A stretch of 64,000 nucleotides of DNA from Tanytarsus gracilentus (taxonomy: Eukaryota; Arthropoda; Insecta; Diptera; Chironomidae). The DNA lies in assembly GCA_038502055.1 (NCBI GenBank), contig JAXRKN010000043.1:1-64000 (forward strand), given 5' to 3'. Under the pieces are notes generated by a model, which was not told where the DNA came from, made no database searches, and was given only the letters and a program-made list of their open reading frames with translations. How positions within the stretch are numbered: position 1 is the first letter of the stretch; each line of letters starts with the position of its first letter. Both the position numbers and the translations under genes were made by a program. Positions 1 to 15,100 of this stretch are shown here, in pieces.

Positions 1-3000
1 ATCACAGTGACATAAGCGATATGTCATTACGATCCTACAATAAAATGCTCTCAGAAAATATATAACAAGAAATTTAAAAAAATTACATTCAAAAAAAATA
101 TGAAAAAAATAAATAAATATTTCTGATAAAATTTTTTTTTTACACATGGGTCATAAGAAACCCATTGCTAAATCCAAAAATATTTATCACAGTGACATAA
201 GCGATATGTCATTACGATCCTACAATAAAATGCTCTCAGAAAATATATAACAAGAAATTTAAAAAAATTACATTCAAAAAAAATATGAAAAAAATAAATA
301 AATATTTCTGATAAAATTTTTTTTTACACATGGGTCATAAGAAACCCATTGCTAAATCCAAAAATATTTATCACAGTGACATAAGCGATATGTCATTACG
401 ATCCTACAATAAAATGCTCTCAGAAAATATATAACAAGAAATTTAAAAAAATTACATTCAAAAAAAATATGAAAAAAATAAATAAATATTTCTGATAAAT
501 TTTTTTTTTACACATGGGTCATAAGAAACCCATTGCTAAATCCAAAAATATTTATCACAGTGACATAAGCGATATGTCATTACGATCCTACAATAAAATG
601 CTCTCAGAAAATATATAACAAGAAATTTAAAAAAATTACATTCAAAAAAAATATGAAAAAAATAAATAAATATTTCTGATAAAATTTTTTTTTTACACAT
701 GGGTCATAAGAAACCCATTGCTAAATCCAAAAATATTTATCACAGTGACATAAGCGATATGTCATTACGATCCTACAATAAAATGCTCTCAGAAAATATA
801 TAACAAGAAATTTAAAAAAATTACATTCAAAAAAAATATGAAAAAAATAAATAAATATTTCTGATAAAATTTTTTTTTTACACATGGGTCATAAGAAACC
901 CATTGCTAAATCCAAAAATATTTATCACAGTGACATAAGCGATATGTCATTACGATCCTACAATAAAATGCTCTCAGAAAATATATAACAAGAAATTTAA
1001 AAAAATTACATTCAAAAAAAATATGAAAAAAATAAATAAATATTTCTGATAAAATTTTTTTTTACACATGGGTCATAAGAAACCCATTGCTAAATCCAAA
1101 AATATTTATCACAGTGACATAAGCGATATGTCATTACGATCCTACAATAAAATGCTCTCAGAAAATATATAACAAGAAATTTAAAAAAATTACATTCAAA
1201 AAAAATATGAAAAAAATAAATAAATATTTCTGATAAAATTTTTTTTTTACACATGGGTCATAAGAAACCCATTGCTAAATCCAAAAATATTTATCACAGT
1301 GACATAAGCGATATGTCATTACGATCCTACAATAAAATGCTCTCAGAAAATATATAACAAGAAATTTAAAAAAATTACATTCAAAAAAAATATGAAAAAA
1401 ATAAATAAATATTTCTGATAAAATTTTTTTTTTACACATGGGTCATAAGAAACCCATTGCTAAATCCAAAAATATTTATCACAGTGACATAAGCGATATG
1501 TCATTACGATCCTACAATAAAATGCTCTCAGAAAATATATAACAAGAAATTTAAAAAAATTACATTCAAAAAAAATATGAAAAAAATAAATAAATATTTC
1601 TGATAAAATTTTTTTTTTACACATGGGTCATAAGAAACCCATTGCTAAATCCAAAAATATTTATCACAGTGACATAAGCGATATGTCATTACGATCCTAC
1701 AATAAAATGCTCTCAGAAAATATATAACAAGAAATTTAAAAAAATTACATTCAAAAAAAATATGAAAAAAATAAATAAATATTTCTGATAAAATTTTTTT
1801 TTTACACATGGGTCATAAGAAACCCATTGCTAAATCCAAAAATATTTATCACAGTGACATAAGCGATATGTCATTACGATCCTACAATAAAATGCTCTCA
1901 GAAAATATATAACAAGAAATTTAAAAAAATTACATTCAAAAAAAATATGAAAAAAATAAATAAATATTTCTGATAAAATTTTTTTTTTACACATGGGTCA
2001 TAAGAAACCCATTGCTAAATCCAAAAATATTTATCACAGTGACATAAGCGATATGTCATTACGATCCTACAATAAAATGCTCTCAGAAAATATATAACAA
2101 GAAATTTAAAAAAATTACATTCAAAAAAAATATGAAAAAAATAAATAAATATTTCTGATAAAATTTTTTTTTTACACATGGGTCATAAGAAACCCATTGC
2201 TAAATCCAAAAATATTTATCACAGTGACATAAGCGATATGTCATTACGATCCTACAATAAAATGCTCTCAGAAAATATATAACAAGAAATTTAAAAAAAT
2301 TACATTCAAAAAAAATATGAAAAAAATAAATAAATATTTCTGATAAAATTTTTTTTTTACACATGGGTCATAAGAAACCCATTGCTAAATCCAAAAATAT
2401 TTATCACAGTGACATAAGCGATATGTCATTACGATCCTACAATAAAATGCTCTCAGAAAATATATAACAAGAAATTTAAAAAAATTACATTCAAAAAAAA
2501 TATGAAAAAAATAAATAAATATTTCTGATAAAATTTTTTTTTTACACATGGGTCATAAGAAACCCATTGCTAAATCCAAAAATATTTATCACAGTGACAT
2601 AAGCGATATGTCATTACGATCCTACAATAAAATGCTCTCAGAAAATATATAACAAGAAATTTAAAAAAATTACATTCAAAAAAAATATGAAAAAAATAAA
2701 TAAATATTTCTGATAAAATTTTTTTTTTACACATGGGTCATAAGAAACCCATTGCTAAATCCAAAAATATTTATCACAGTGACATAAGCGATATGTCATT
2801 ACGATCCTACAATAAAATGCTCTCAGAAAATATATAACAAGAAATTTAAAAAAATTACATTCAAAAAAAATATGAAAAAAATAAATAAATATTTCTGATA
2901 AAATTTTTTTTTTACACATGGGTCATAAGAAACCCATTGCTAAATCCAAAAATATTTATCACAGTGACATAAGCGATATGTCATTACGATCCTACAATAA

Positions 3001-6000
3001 AATGCTCTCAGAAAATATATAACAAGAAATTTAAAAAAATTACATTCAAAAAAAATATGAAAAAAATAAATAAATATTTCTGATAAAATTTTTTTTTTAC
3101 ACATGGGTCATAAGAAACCCATTGCTAAATCCAAAAATATTTATCACAGTGACATAAGCGATATGTCATTACGATCCTACAATAAAATGCTCTCAGAAAA
3201 TATATAACAAGAAATTTAAAAAAATTACATTCAAAAAAAATATGAAAAAAATAAATAAATATTTCTGATAAAATTTTTTTTTTTACACATGGGTCATAAG
3301 AAACCCATTGCTAAATCCAAAAATATTTATCACAGTGACATAAGCGATATGTCATTACGATCCTACAATAAAATGCTCTCAGAAAATATATAACAAGAAA
3401 TTTAAAAAAATTACATTCAAAAAAAATATGAAAAAAATAAATAAATATTTCTGATAAAATTTTTTTTTTACACATGGGTCATAAGAAACCCATTGCTAAA
3501 TCCAAAAATATTTATCACAGTGACATAAGCGATATGTCATTACGATCCTACAATAAAATGCTCTCAGAAAATATATAACAAGAAATTTAAAAAAATTACA
3601 TTCAAAAAAAATATGAAAAAAATAAATAAATATTTCTGATAAAATTTTTTTTTTACACATGGGTCATAAGAAACCCATTGCTAAATCCAAAAATATTTAT
3701 CACAGTGACATAAGCGATATGTCATTACGATCCTACAATAAAATGCTCTCAGAAAATATATAACAAGAAATTTAAAAAAATTACATTCAAAAAAAATATG
3801 AAAAAAATAAATAAATATTTCTGATAAAAATTTTTTTTTACACATGGGTCATAAGAAACCCATTGCTAAATCCAAAAATATTTATCACAGTGACATAAGC
3901 GATATGTCATTACGATCCTACAATAAAATGCTCTCAGAAAATATATAACAAGAAATTTAAAAAAATTACATTCAAAAAAAATATGAAAAAAATAAATAAA
4001 TATTTCTGATAAAATTTTTTTTTTACACATGGGTCATAAGAAACCCATTGCTAAATCCAAAAATATTTATCACAGTGACATAAGCGATATGTCATTACGA
4101 TCCTACAATAAAATGCTCTCAGAAAATATATAACAAGAAATTTAAAAAAATTACATTCAAAAAAAATATGAAAAAAATAAATAAATATTTCTGATAAAAT
4201 TTTTTTTTTACACATGGGTCATAAGAAACCCATTGCTAAATCCAAAAATATTTATCACAGTGACATAAGCGATATGTCATTACGATCCTACAATAAAATG
4301 CTCTCAGAAAATATATAACAAGAAATTTAAAAAAATTACATTCAAAAAAAATATGAAAAAAATAAATAAATATTTCTGATAAAATTTTTTTTTTACACAT
4401 GGGTCATAAGAAACCCATTGCTAAATCCAAAAATATTTATCACAGTGACATAAGCGATATGTCATTACGATCCTACAATAAAATGCTCTCAGAAAATATA
4501 TAACAAGAAATTTAAAAAAATTACATTCAAAAAAAATATGAAAAAAAATAAATAAATATTTCTGATAAAATTTTTTTTTTACACATGGGTCATAAGAAAC
4601 CCATTGCTAAATCCAAAAATATTTATCACAGTGACATAAGCGATATGTCATTACGATCCTACAATAAAATGCTCTCAGAAAATATATAACAAGAAATTTA
4701 AAAAAATTACATTCAAAAAAAATATGAAAAAAATAAATAAATATTTCTGATAAAATTTTTTTTTTACACATGGGTCATAAGAAACCCATTGCTAAATCCA
4801 AAAATATTTATCACAGTGACATAAGCGATATGTCATTACGATCCTACAATAAAATGCTCTCAGAAAATATATAACAAGAAATTTAAAAAAATTACATTCA
4901 AAAAAAATATGAAAAAAATAAATAAATATTTCTGATAAAATTTTTTTTTTACACATGGGTCATAAGAAACCCATTGCTAAATCCAAAAATATTTATCACA
5001 GTGACATAAGCGATATGTCATTACGATCCTACAATAAAATGCTCTCAGAAAATATATAACAAGAAATTTAAAAAAATTACATTCAAAAAAAATATGAAAA
5101 AAATAAATAAATATTTCTGATAAAATTTTTTTTTTACACATGGGTCATAAGAAACCCATTGCTAAATCCAAAAATATTTATCACAGTGACATAAGCGATA
5201 TGTCATTACGATCCTACAATAAAATGCTCTCAGAAAATATATAACAAGAAATTTAAAAAAATTACATTCAAAAAAAATATGAAAAAAATAAATAAATATT
5301 TCTGATAAAATTTTTTTTTTACACATGGGTCATAAGAAACCCATTGCTAAATCCAAAAATATTTATCACAGTGACATAAGCGATATGTCATTACGATCCT
5401 ACAATAAAATGCTCTCAGAAAATATATAACAAGAAATTTAAAAAAATTACATTCAAAAAAAATATGAAAAAAATAAATAAATATTTCTGATAAAATTTTT
5501 TTTTTTACACATGGGTCATAAGAAACCCATTGCTAAATCCAAAAATATTTATCACAGTGACATAAGCGATATGTCATTACGATCCTACAATAAAATGCTC
5601 TCAGAAAATATATAACAAGAAATTTAAAAAAATTACATTCAAAAAAAATATGAAAAAAATAAATAAATATTTCTGATAAAATTTTTTTTACACATGGGTC
5701 ATAAGAAACCCATTGCTAAATCCAAAAATATTTATCACAGTGACATAAGCGATATGTCATTACGATCCTACAATAAAATGCTCTCAGAAAATATATAACA
5801 AGAAATTTAAAAAAATTACATTCAAAAAAAATATGAAAAAAATAAATAAATATTTCTGATAAAATTTTTTTTTTACACATGGGTCATAAGAAACCCATTG
5901 CTAAATCCAAAAATATTTATCACAGTGACATAAGCGATATGTCATTACGATCCTACAATAAAATGCTCTCAGAAAATATATAACAAGAAATTTAAAAAAA

Positions 6001-9000
6001 TTACATTCAAAAAAAATATGAAAAAAATAAATAAATATTTCTGATAAAATTTTTTTTTTACACATGGGTCATAAGAAACCCATTGCTAAATCCAAAAATA
6101 TTTATCACAGTGACATAAGCGATATGTCATTACGATCCTACAATAAAATGCTCTCAGAAAATATATAACAAGAAATTTAAAAAAATTACATTCAAAAAAA
6201 ATATGAAAAAAATAAATAAATATTTCTGATAAAATTTTTTTTTTACACATGGGTCATAAGAAACCCATTGCTAAATCCAAAAATATTTATCACAGTGACA
6301 TAAGCGATATGTCATTACGATCCTACAATAAAATGCTCTCAGAAAATATATAACAAGAAATTTAAAAAAATTACATTCAAAAAAAATATGAAAAAAATAA
6401 ATAAATATTTCTGATAAAATTTTTTTTTTACACATGGGTCATAAGAAACCCATTGCTAAATCCAAAAATATTTATCACAGTGACATAAGCGATATGTCAT
6501 TACGATTCTACAATAAAATGCTTTCAGAAAATGTATAACAAAGCATTCAAAAAAATTACATTCGAAAAAAGATGACAAAAATGAATAAATATTTCTGATA
6601 AATTTTTTTTACACATGGGTCATAAGAAACCCATTGCTAAATCCAAAAATATTTATCACAGTGACATAAGCGATATGTCATTACGATCCTACAATAAAAT
6701 GCTCTCAGAAAATATATAACAAGAAATTTAAAAAAATTACATTCAAAAAAAATATGAAAAAAATAAATAAATATTTCTGATAAAATTTTTTTTTTACACA
6801 TGGGTCATAAGAAACCCATTGCTAAATCCAAAAATATTTATCACAGTGACATAAGCGATATGTCATTACGATCCTACAATAAAATGCTCTCAGAAAATAT
6901 ATAACAAGAAATTTAAAAAAATTACATTCAAAAAAAAATATGAAAAAAATAAATAAATATTTCTGATAAAATTTTTTTTTTACACATGGGTCATAAGAAA
7001 CCCATTGCTAAATCCAAAAATATTTATCACAGTGACATAAGCGATATGTCATTACGATCCTACAATAAAATGCTCTCAGAAAATATATAACAAGAAATTT
7101 AAAAAAATTACATTCAAAAAAAATATGAAAAAAATAAATAAATATTTCTGATAAATTTTTTTTTTTACACATGGGTCATAAGAAACCCATTGCTAAATCC
7201 AAAAATATTTATCACAGTGACATAAGCGATATGTCATTACGATCCTACAATAAAATGCTCTCAGAAAATATATAACAAGAAATTTAAAAAAATTACATTC
7301 AAAAAAAATATGAAAAAAATAAATAAATATTTCTGATAAAATTTTTTTTTTACACATGGGTCATAAGAAACCCATTGCTAAATCCAAAAATATTTATCAC
7401 AGTGACATAAGCGATATGTCATTACGATCCTACAATAAAATGCTCTCAGAAAATATATAACAAGAAATTTAAAAAAATTACATTCAAAAAAAATATGAAA
7501 AAAATAAATAAATATTTCTGATAAAATTTTTTTTTTACACATGGGTCATAAGAAACCCATTGCTAAATCCAAAAAATATTTATCACAGTGACATAAGCGA
7601 TATGTCATTACGATCCTACAATAAAATGCTCTCAGAAAATATATAACAAGAAATTTAAAAAAATTACATTCAAAAAAAATATGAAAAAAATAAATAAATA
7701 TTTCTGATAAAATTTTTTTTTTACACATGGGTCATAAGAAACCCATTGCTAAATCCAAAAATATTTATCACAGTGACATAAGCGATATGTCATTACGATC
7801 CTACAATAAAATGCTCTCAGAAAATATATAACAAGAAATTTAAAAAAATTACATTCAAAAAAAATATGAAAAAAATAAATAAATATTTCTGATAAAATTT
7901 TTTTTTTACACATGGGTCATAAGAAACCCATTGCTAAATCCAAAAATATTTATCACAGTGACATAAGCGATATGTCATTACGATCCTACAATAAAATGCT
8001 CTCAGAAAATATATAACAAGAAATTTAAAAAAATTACATTCAAAAAAAATATGAAAAAAATAAATAAATATTTCTGATAAAATTTTTTTTTTACACATGG
8101 GTCATAAGAAACCCATTGCTAAATCCAAAAATATTTATCACAGTGACATAAGCGATATGTCATTACGATCCTACAATAAAATGCTCTCAGAAAATATATA
8201 ACAAGAAATTTAAAAAAATTACATTCAAAAAAAATATGAAAAAAATAAATAAATATTTCTGATAAAATTTTTTTTTTACACATGGGTCATAAGAAACCCA
8301 TTGCTAAATCCAAAAATATTTATCACAGTGACATAAGCGATATGTCATTACGATCCTACAATAAAATGCTCTCAGAAAATATATAACAAGAAATTTAAAA
8401 AAATTACATTCAAAAAAAATATGAAAAAAATAAATAAATATTTCTGATAAATTTTTTTTTTTACACATGGGTCATAAGAAACCCATTGCTAAATCCAAAA
8501 ATATTTATCACAGTGACATAAGCGATATGTCATTACGATCCTACAATAAAATGCTCTCAGAAAATATATAACAAGAAATTTAAAAAAATTACATTCAAAA
8601 AAAATATGAAAAAAATAAATAAATATTTCTGATAAAATTTTTTTTTTACACATGGGTCATAAGAAACCCATTGCTAAATCCAAAAATATTTATCACAGTG
8701 ACATAAGCGATATGTCATTACGATCCTACAATAAAATGCTCTCAGAAAATATATAACAAGAAATTTAAAAAAATTACATTCAAAAAAAATATGAAAAAAA
8801 TAAATAAATATTTCTGATAAAATTTTTTTTTTACACATGGGTCATAAGAAACCCATTGCTAAATCCAAAAATATTTATCACAGTGACATAAGCGATATGT
8901 CATTACGATCCTACAATAAAATGCTCTCAGAAAATATATAACAAGAAATTTAAAAAAATTACATTCAAAAAAAATATGAAAAAAATAAATAAATATTTCT

Positions 9001-12000
9001 GATAAAATTTTTTTTTTACACATGGGTCATAAGAAACCCATTGCTAAATCCAAAAATATTTATCACAGTGACATAAGCGATATGTCATTACGATCCTACA
9101 ATAAAATGCTCTCAGAAAATATATAACAAGAAATTTAAAAAAATTACATTCAAAAAAAATATGAAAAAAATAAATAAATATTTCTGATAAAATTTTTTTT
9201 TTACACATGGGTCATAAGAAACCCATTGCTAAATCCAAAAATATTTATCACAGTGACATAAGCGATATGTCATTACGATCCTACAATAAAATGCTCTCAG
9301 AAAATATATAACAAGAAATTTAAAAAAATTACATTCAAAAAAAATATGAAAAAAATAAATAAATATTTCTGATAAAATTTTTTTTTTTACACATGGGTCA
9401 TAAGAAACCCATTGCTAAATCCAAAAATATTTATCACAGTGACATAAGCGATATGTCATTACGATCCTACAATAAAATGCTCTCAGAAAATATATAACAA
9501 GAAATTTAAAAAAATTACATTCAAAAAAAATATGAAAAAAATAAATAAATATTTCTGATAAATTTTTTTTTTTACACATGGGTCATAAGAAACCCATTGC
9601 TAAATCCAAAAATATTTATCACAGTGACATAAGCGATATGTCATTACGATCCTACAATAAAATGCTCTCAGAAAATATATAACAAGAAATTTAAAAAAAT
9701 TACATTCAAAAAAAATATGAAAAAAATAAATAAATATTTCTGATAAAATTTTTTTTTTACACATGGGTCATAAGAAACCCATTGCTAAATCCAAAAATAT
9801 TTATCACAGTGACATAAGCGATATGTCATTACGATCCTACAATAAAATGCTCTCAGAAAATATATAACAAGAAATTTAAAAAAATTACATTCAAAAAAAA
9901 TATGAAAAAAATAAATAAATATTTCTGATAAAATTTTTTTTTTACACATGGGTCATAAGAAACCCATTGCTAAATCCAAAAATATTTATCACAGTGACAT
10001 AAGCGATATGTCATTACGATCCTACAATAAAATGCTCTCAGAAAATATATAACAAGAAATTTAAAAAAATTACATTCAAAAAAAATATGAAAAAAATAAA
10101 TAAATATTTCTGATAAAATTTTTTTTTTACACATGGGTCATAAGAAACCCATTGCTAAATCCAAAAATATTTATCACAGTGACATAAGCGATATGTCATT
10201 ACGATCCTACAATAAAATGCTCTCAGAAAATATATAACAAGAAATTTAAAAAAATTACATTCAAAAAAAATATGAAAAAAATAAATAAATATTTCTGATA
10301 AAATTTTTTTTTTACACATGGGTCATAAGAAACCCATTGCTAAATCCAAAAATATTTATCACAGTGACATAAGCGATATGTCATTACGATCCTACAATAA
10401 AATGCTCTCAGAAAATATATAACAAGAAATTTAAAAAAATTACATTCAAAAAAAATATGAAAAAAATAAATAAATATTTCTGATAAAATTTTTTTTTTAC
10501 ACATGGGTCATAAGAAACCCATTGCTAAATCCAAAAATATTTATCACAGTGACATAAGCGATATGTCATTACGATCCTACAATAAAATGCTCTCAGAAAA
10601 TATATAACAAGAAATTTAAAAAAATTACATTCAAAAAAAATATGAAAAAAATAAATAAATATTTCTGATAAAATTTTTTTTTTACACATGGGTCATAAGA
10701 AACCCATTGCTAAATCCAAAAATATTTATCACAGTGACATAAGCGATATGTCATTACGATCCTACAATAAAATGCTCTCAGAAAATATATAACAAGAAAT
10801 TTAAAAAAATTACATTCAAAAAAAATATGAAAAAAATAAATAAATATTTCTGATAAAATTTTTTTTTTACACATGGGTCATAAGAAACCCATTGCTAAAT
10901 CCAAAAATATTTATCACAGTGACATAAGCGATATGTCATTACGATCCTACAATAAAATGCTCTCAGAAAATATATAACAAGAAATTTAAAAAAATTACAT
11001 TCAAAAAAAATATGAAAAAAATAAATAAATATTTCTGATAAAATTTTTTTTTTACACATGGGTCATAAGAAACCCATTGCTAAATCCAAAAATATTTATC
11101 ACAGTGACATAAGCGATATGTCATTACGATCCTACAATAAAATGCTCTCAGAAAATATATAACAAGAAATTTAAAAAAATTACATTCAAAAAAAATATGA
11201 AAAAAATAAATAAATATTTCTGATAAAATTTTTTTTTTACACATGGGTCATAAGAAACCCATTGCTAAATCCAAAAATATTTATCACAGTGACATAAGCG
11301 ATATGTCATTACGATCCTACAATAAAATGCTCTCAGAAAATATATAACAAGAAATTTAAAAAAATTACATTCAAAAAAAATATGAAAAAAATAAATAAAT
11401 ATTTCTGATAAAATTTTTTTTTTACACATGGGTCATAAGAAACCCATTGCTAAATCCAAAAATATTTATCACAGTGACATAAGCGATATGTCATTACGAT
11501 CCTACAATAAAATGCTCTCAGAAAATATATAACAAGAAATTTAAAAAAATTACATTCAAAAAAAATATGAAAAAAATAAATAAATATTTCTGATAAAATT
11601 TTTTTTTACACATGGGTCATAAGAAACCCATTGCTAAATCCAAAAATATTTATCACAGTGACATAAGCGATATGTCATTACGATCCTACAATAAAATGCT
11701 CTCAGAAAATATATAACAAGAAATTTAAAAAAATTACATTCAAAAAAAATATGAAAAAAATAAATAAATATTTCTGATAAAATTTTTTTTTTACACATGG
11801 GTCATAAGAAACCCATTGCTAAATCCAAAAATATTTATCACAGTGACATAAGCGATATGTCATTACGATCCTACAATAAAATGCTCTCAGAAAATATATA
11901 ACAAGAAATTTAAAAAAATTACATTCAAAAAAAATATGAAAAAAATAAATAAATATTTCTGATAAAATTTTTTTTTTACACATGGGTCATAAGAAACCCA

Positions 12001-12180
12001 TTGCTAAATCCAAAAATATTTATCACAGTGACATAAGCGATATGTCATTACGATCCTACAATAAAATGCTCTCAGAAAATATATAACAAGAAATTTAAAA
12101 AAATTACATTCAAAAAAAATATGAAAAAAATAAATAAATATTTCTGATAAAATTTTTTTTTACACATGGGTCATAAGAAA
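1..12180. repeat. Satellite array, ~66 tandem units of ~184-185 bp
   Basis: Head-to-tail units start with ATCACAGTGACATAAGCG at 1, 186, 370, 554, 739 and so on to the right edge. Almost all units are identical apart from the length of one T run (about 8-11) and occasional A-run changes. Each unit has two dyad motifs: TGACATA-AGCGA-TATGTCA (7-bp stem, 5-base loop) and ATGGGT-CATAAGAA-ACCCAT (6-bp stem, 8-base loop). Between them lie three A-runs about 12-16 bases apart, the spacing expected of curved DNA. There is no coding potential; open frames here are artefacts of the repeat. The array starts before the window and stops at 12180, after which unique sequence follows. Such homogeneity is typical of centromeric or heterochromatic satellites, but the location is inference. 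Confidence 0.98.
6474..6654. repeat. Single diverged satellite unit
   Basis: This 181-bp unit is the only clearly diverged copy in the array. Changes cluster in the middle (ACGATTCTAC, ATGCTTTCAG, AAAGCATTC, AAAAAAGATGACAAAAATG) and the T run is shortened. Both dyad motifs and the flanking sequence remain exactly as in the other units. Confidence 0.95.
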
Positions 12181-15100
12181 GACTGGAAATATTTACGTTT
12201 CCAATTTTCACCTCAAATTTTTAGTAAAAGTATCATATTTTTTTAATAAAGTAAATTCTTTGATGCTTTAAATGCAGCTTTGTATATGAAGCATGTGACA
12301 ATACAGCAAAATTATTAAATGTCAATTTGGTTTAAATTTGTTTGTTGTGCGTGCTTTACGGTTTGCTTTTACAATTGACAACAGTACAATAAGAAAAAAG
12401 TGAAAAAAAAAATTATTTATTGGTATCATTGGGAGTGAAATGGCAAAGAAAATCCTTTTATTTGTTGAGAAAAGAAGAGAAATAAATTTATGAGAGATGG
12501 AAGGAATTTCGAAGCAATTTATCTTTCTAATTGTGAGCTTTATTTCAAGGATTCCTAATTTATCAAAAATATTTTCGTAATTTTATGACTCAACAATTGT
12601 GAAATTAGGCTCTTTAAAAGATTCCAATGTCTCTGTCACTCTCCAAAAAATTTAAGCACTTTTTGTTTATAAAGGAATCGAAGCAACGAAAAACCAACAT
12701 CAGAATCTCCAACATTCTCAAAGAAAGCTAAAGAGCATGCATCTTTGATTCTCGTCAAGTACGATTCCTTAAGATTTTATAAAGACAAAAAATACTGCAC
12801 AAGAATTTTTTAAAAATTCTAGAAAAGCATAAATCTAAATTTATTAGATCACCCTGCATAATTGAGAAGCAACGCTGTTGCTTTAAAAAGATGTATGTAG
12901 AGTGTAAATAAATTGGTGAGATATAAAAATGAAAAAGCTAATGATAATATATGAACGAATGAGGAAGTAATTGGAATTTATGTTGAAGCCTATATTAGCC
13001 TTTTTTTGATTAAAGCTTAAAAGCATTATTTGGCTTCTCTCTTCTGTGAATTTCACTACGAATAATACAAAATTTTTGTGAAATGAAGATTATAATGCAA
13101 ACTTTGTTAAATGTAGGAGGGAAAACTTTAATTGTTAATTCTATCTTATAATATTAATTTTCTTACTACTTTTCCATTTCGTTTGTTGCACTTTATTTTT
13201 ACTCGATTGCAAACTTTCCAAAAAAAAACTTTTGCTTTGCCTTGCTGAGCGTTCTTATTGATTATTAAGTTTTAAAGTGGGTTGAAAACCCCAAAGAAAT
13301 TGCCTTCTGATATTGTCGCTATGCTACTCATCAATTATTCAATACGTCTTGGCTTGAATTTCACTCACCCTTAACTTTACACGATTTTACTTGCAATATC
13401 AGTAAAGAATTGATAATCTAGAGATTATTTTTAGAGTGATGAAAAAAAATTATGGTTTGATTATTTTTTTTTATTCAAAAACACTTGCAGATGCCTACTA
13501 ATAATGACCACCAATTGGCATTATAATTTATTTAATACGCGTACTCAAAACATCTTTTTTTTGTTGTCTGTCATTGCCATGTTAAATTTTCATTTGTTTT
13601 ATTTCTTCTCTCTGTCTCTCTCTTTTGCCGGCATAAAAGGTACATTTACTCCAATTTATTTTTAATGAGTTCATTTTTGTGGCAACCAAAAAAATGCCTC
13701 CTTCAGGACACGTTTGAACAATGGAAAGAAAATTGAATTTATGATAAAACGCGCAATTTATGTTTATAATGTTTCTGCTATTCATTGAAAGATTTTTAAA
13801 AAAAGTGAAGTGACGAAATTAAATTCCTAAAGTCCCCGAGAAAATTAAATAATCTGACTTTATCATTAACGCCGAGTACCTGAAATAACAGAATCCTCCA
13901 ATGCGAAGCGAATGAAATAACAAACACCACAAAATTTCAACCACTTTTGCTTGTTTAAAGAGAGACGTGATTTGAATTCATTAATTGGGCAACACGAAGT
14001 GGAGTAACTTTTATGGTGGTGATATTTTCATATTGATATCAATTAAAAGAAAATTGTTAATTCAGAAATATGTCATCAAAGTCCTAATTGAAATTTCGCG
14101 AGGAAATAAAATCTAACTTTCATAGAGCATTCACACTGTCAGACGGACAGAAAATGTTGACTTTGGCTACCAGCTTTGAATTTTAATTGAGTTTCAATTG
14201 GTATTTTCTCCTTCATTGAATTGAATTGGTAATACATAAGACCATTCAGATATGCAGACACCGGTAGCATTTGAAGAATAAAAAAAATCTTTAACTTGTA
14301 TCGACTCAAACTGAGAGATTTAAGAATAAAAGAAATTGAAAAAGTGAGAAGCGCAAATTGAAATCCATTAACCTAAATTCAACTTCTCGCTTCGAGGATT
14401 GTCATCAACACTGTTATTTTTTACGTTTGATATAATCCCAGGGACCTGGAAAAACCATTCGATAAATTTAATTTATTCATCTCCGTTAAATGGCCAAGTG
14501 CACTTGAAATTTTCATTTCAAAAATCTTTAATCGCTCGATTGAAATCAGTAAAAACTTTTTTATTATATTATTTTTAAAACATCTCTAAAAATTAATATT
14601 GTCGCTCTTCAAACTTAACAGAGAATATCTTTTCCAAATTTTTAATATACCTAGTTTTATGCTACAAATGACAAGTATAATATCAATAGTTGTTGTTAAT
14701 TTTTGATTCCAAGAGATAAAATTTCGACAGTGTAATTTGCTGATCAATGGTGACATTTATGTTGAGAGAAAACCACATAGATAATTCGCGATCTCGAGGA
14801 AAAAAGTTGTCGGGAAAAATTGAAAAGGAAAAGACGAGAGGGATTAAAAGTCACGATTATAAAATTTTCCAAACCATTAACTTTGATTCAAAGTTTTATA
14901 ATATTTTTTTTCTTCGATATTTGACTTACAATCTCTCTCTCTCTCTCTCTCTCTCTTGTTATTTGAGTCAAAAGTAGTGCTCTTAAAAACAAAATGCAAG
15001 TAGAAACTTTTTTCGATTTTATATATTTTCAAGTATACATATATATGCGATTTCCTGATTTTTGATTAAAAGTTTAAAATTGGAAAAGTTTAAAAATTAT

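Noticed and set aside
7546..7728. 60-residue minus-strand open frame inside the satellite
   Set aside because: It exists only because one unit has an extra A shifting the frame; it repeats satellite sequence and has no coding signature.
1..12180. CRISPR array
   Set aside because: The whole ~185-bp unit repeats without unique spacers, and the context is eukaryotic.
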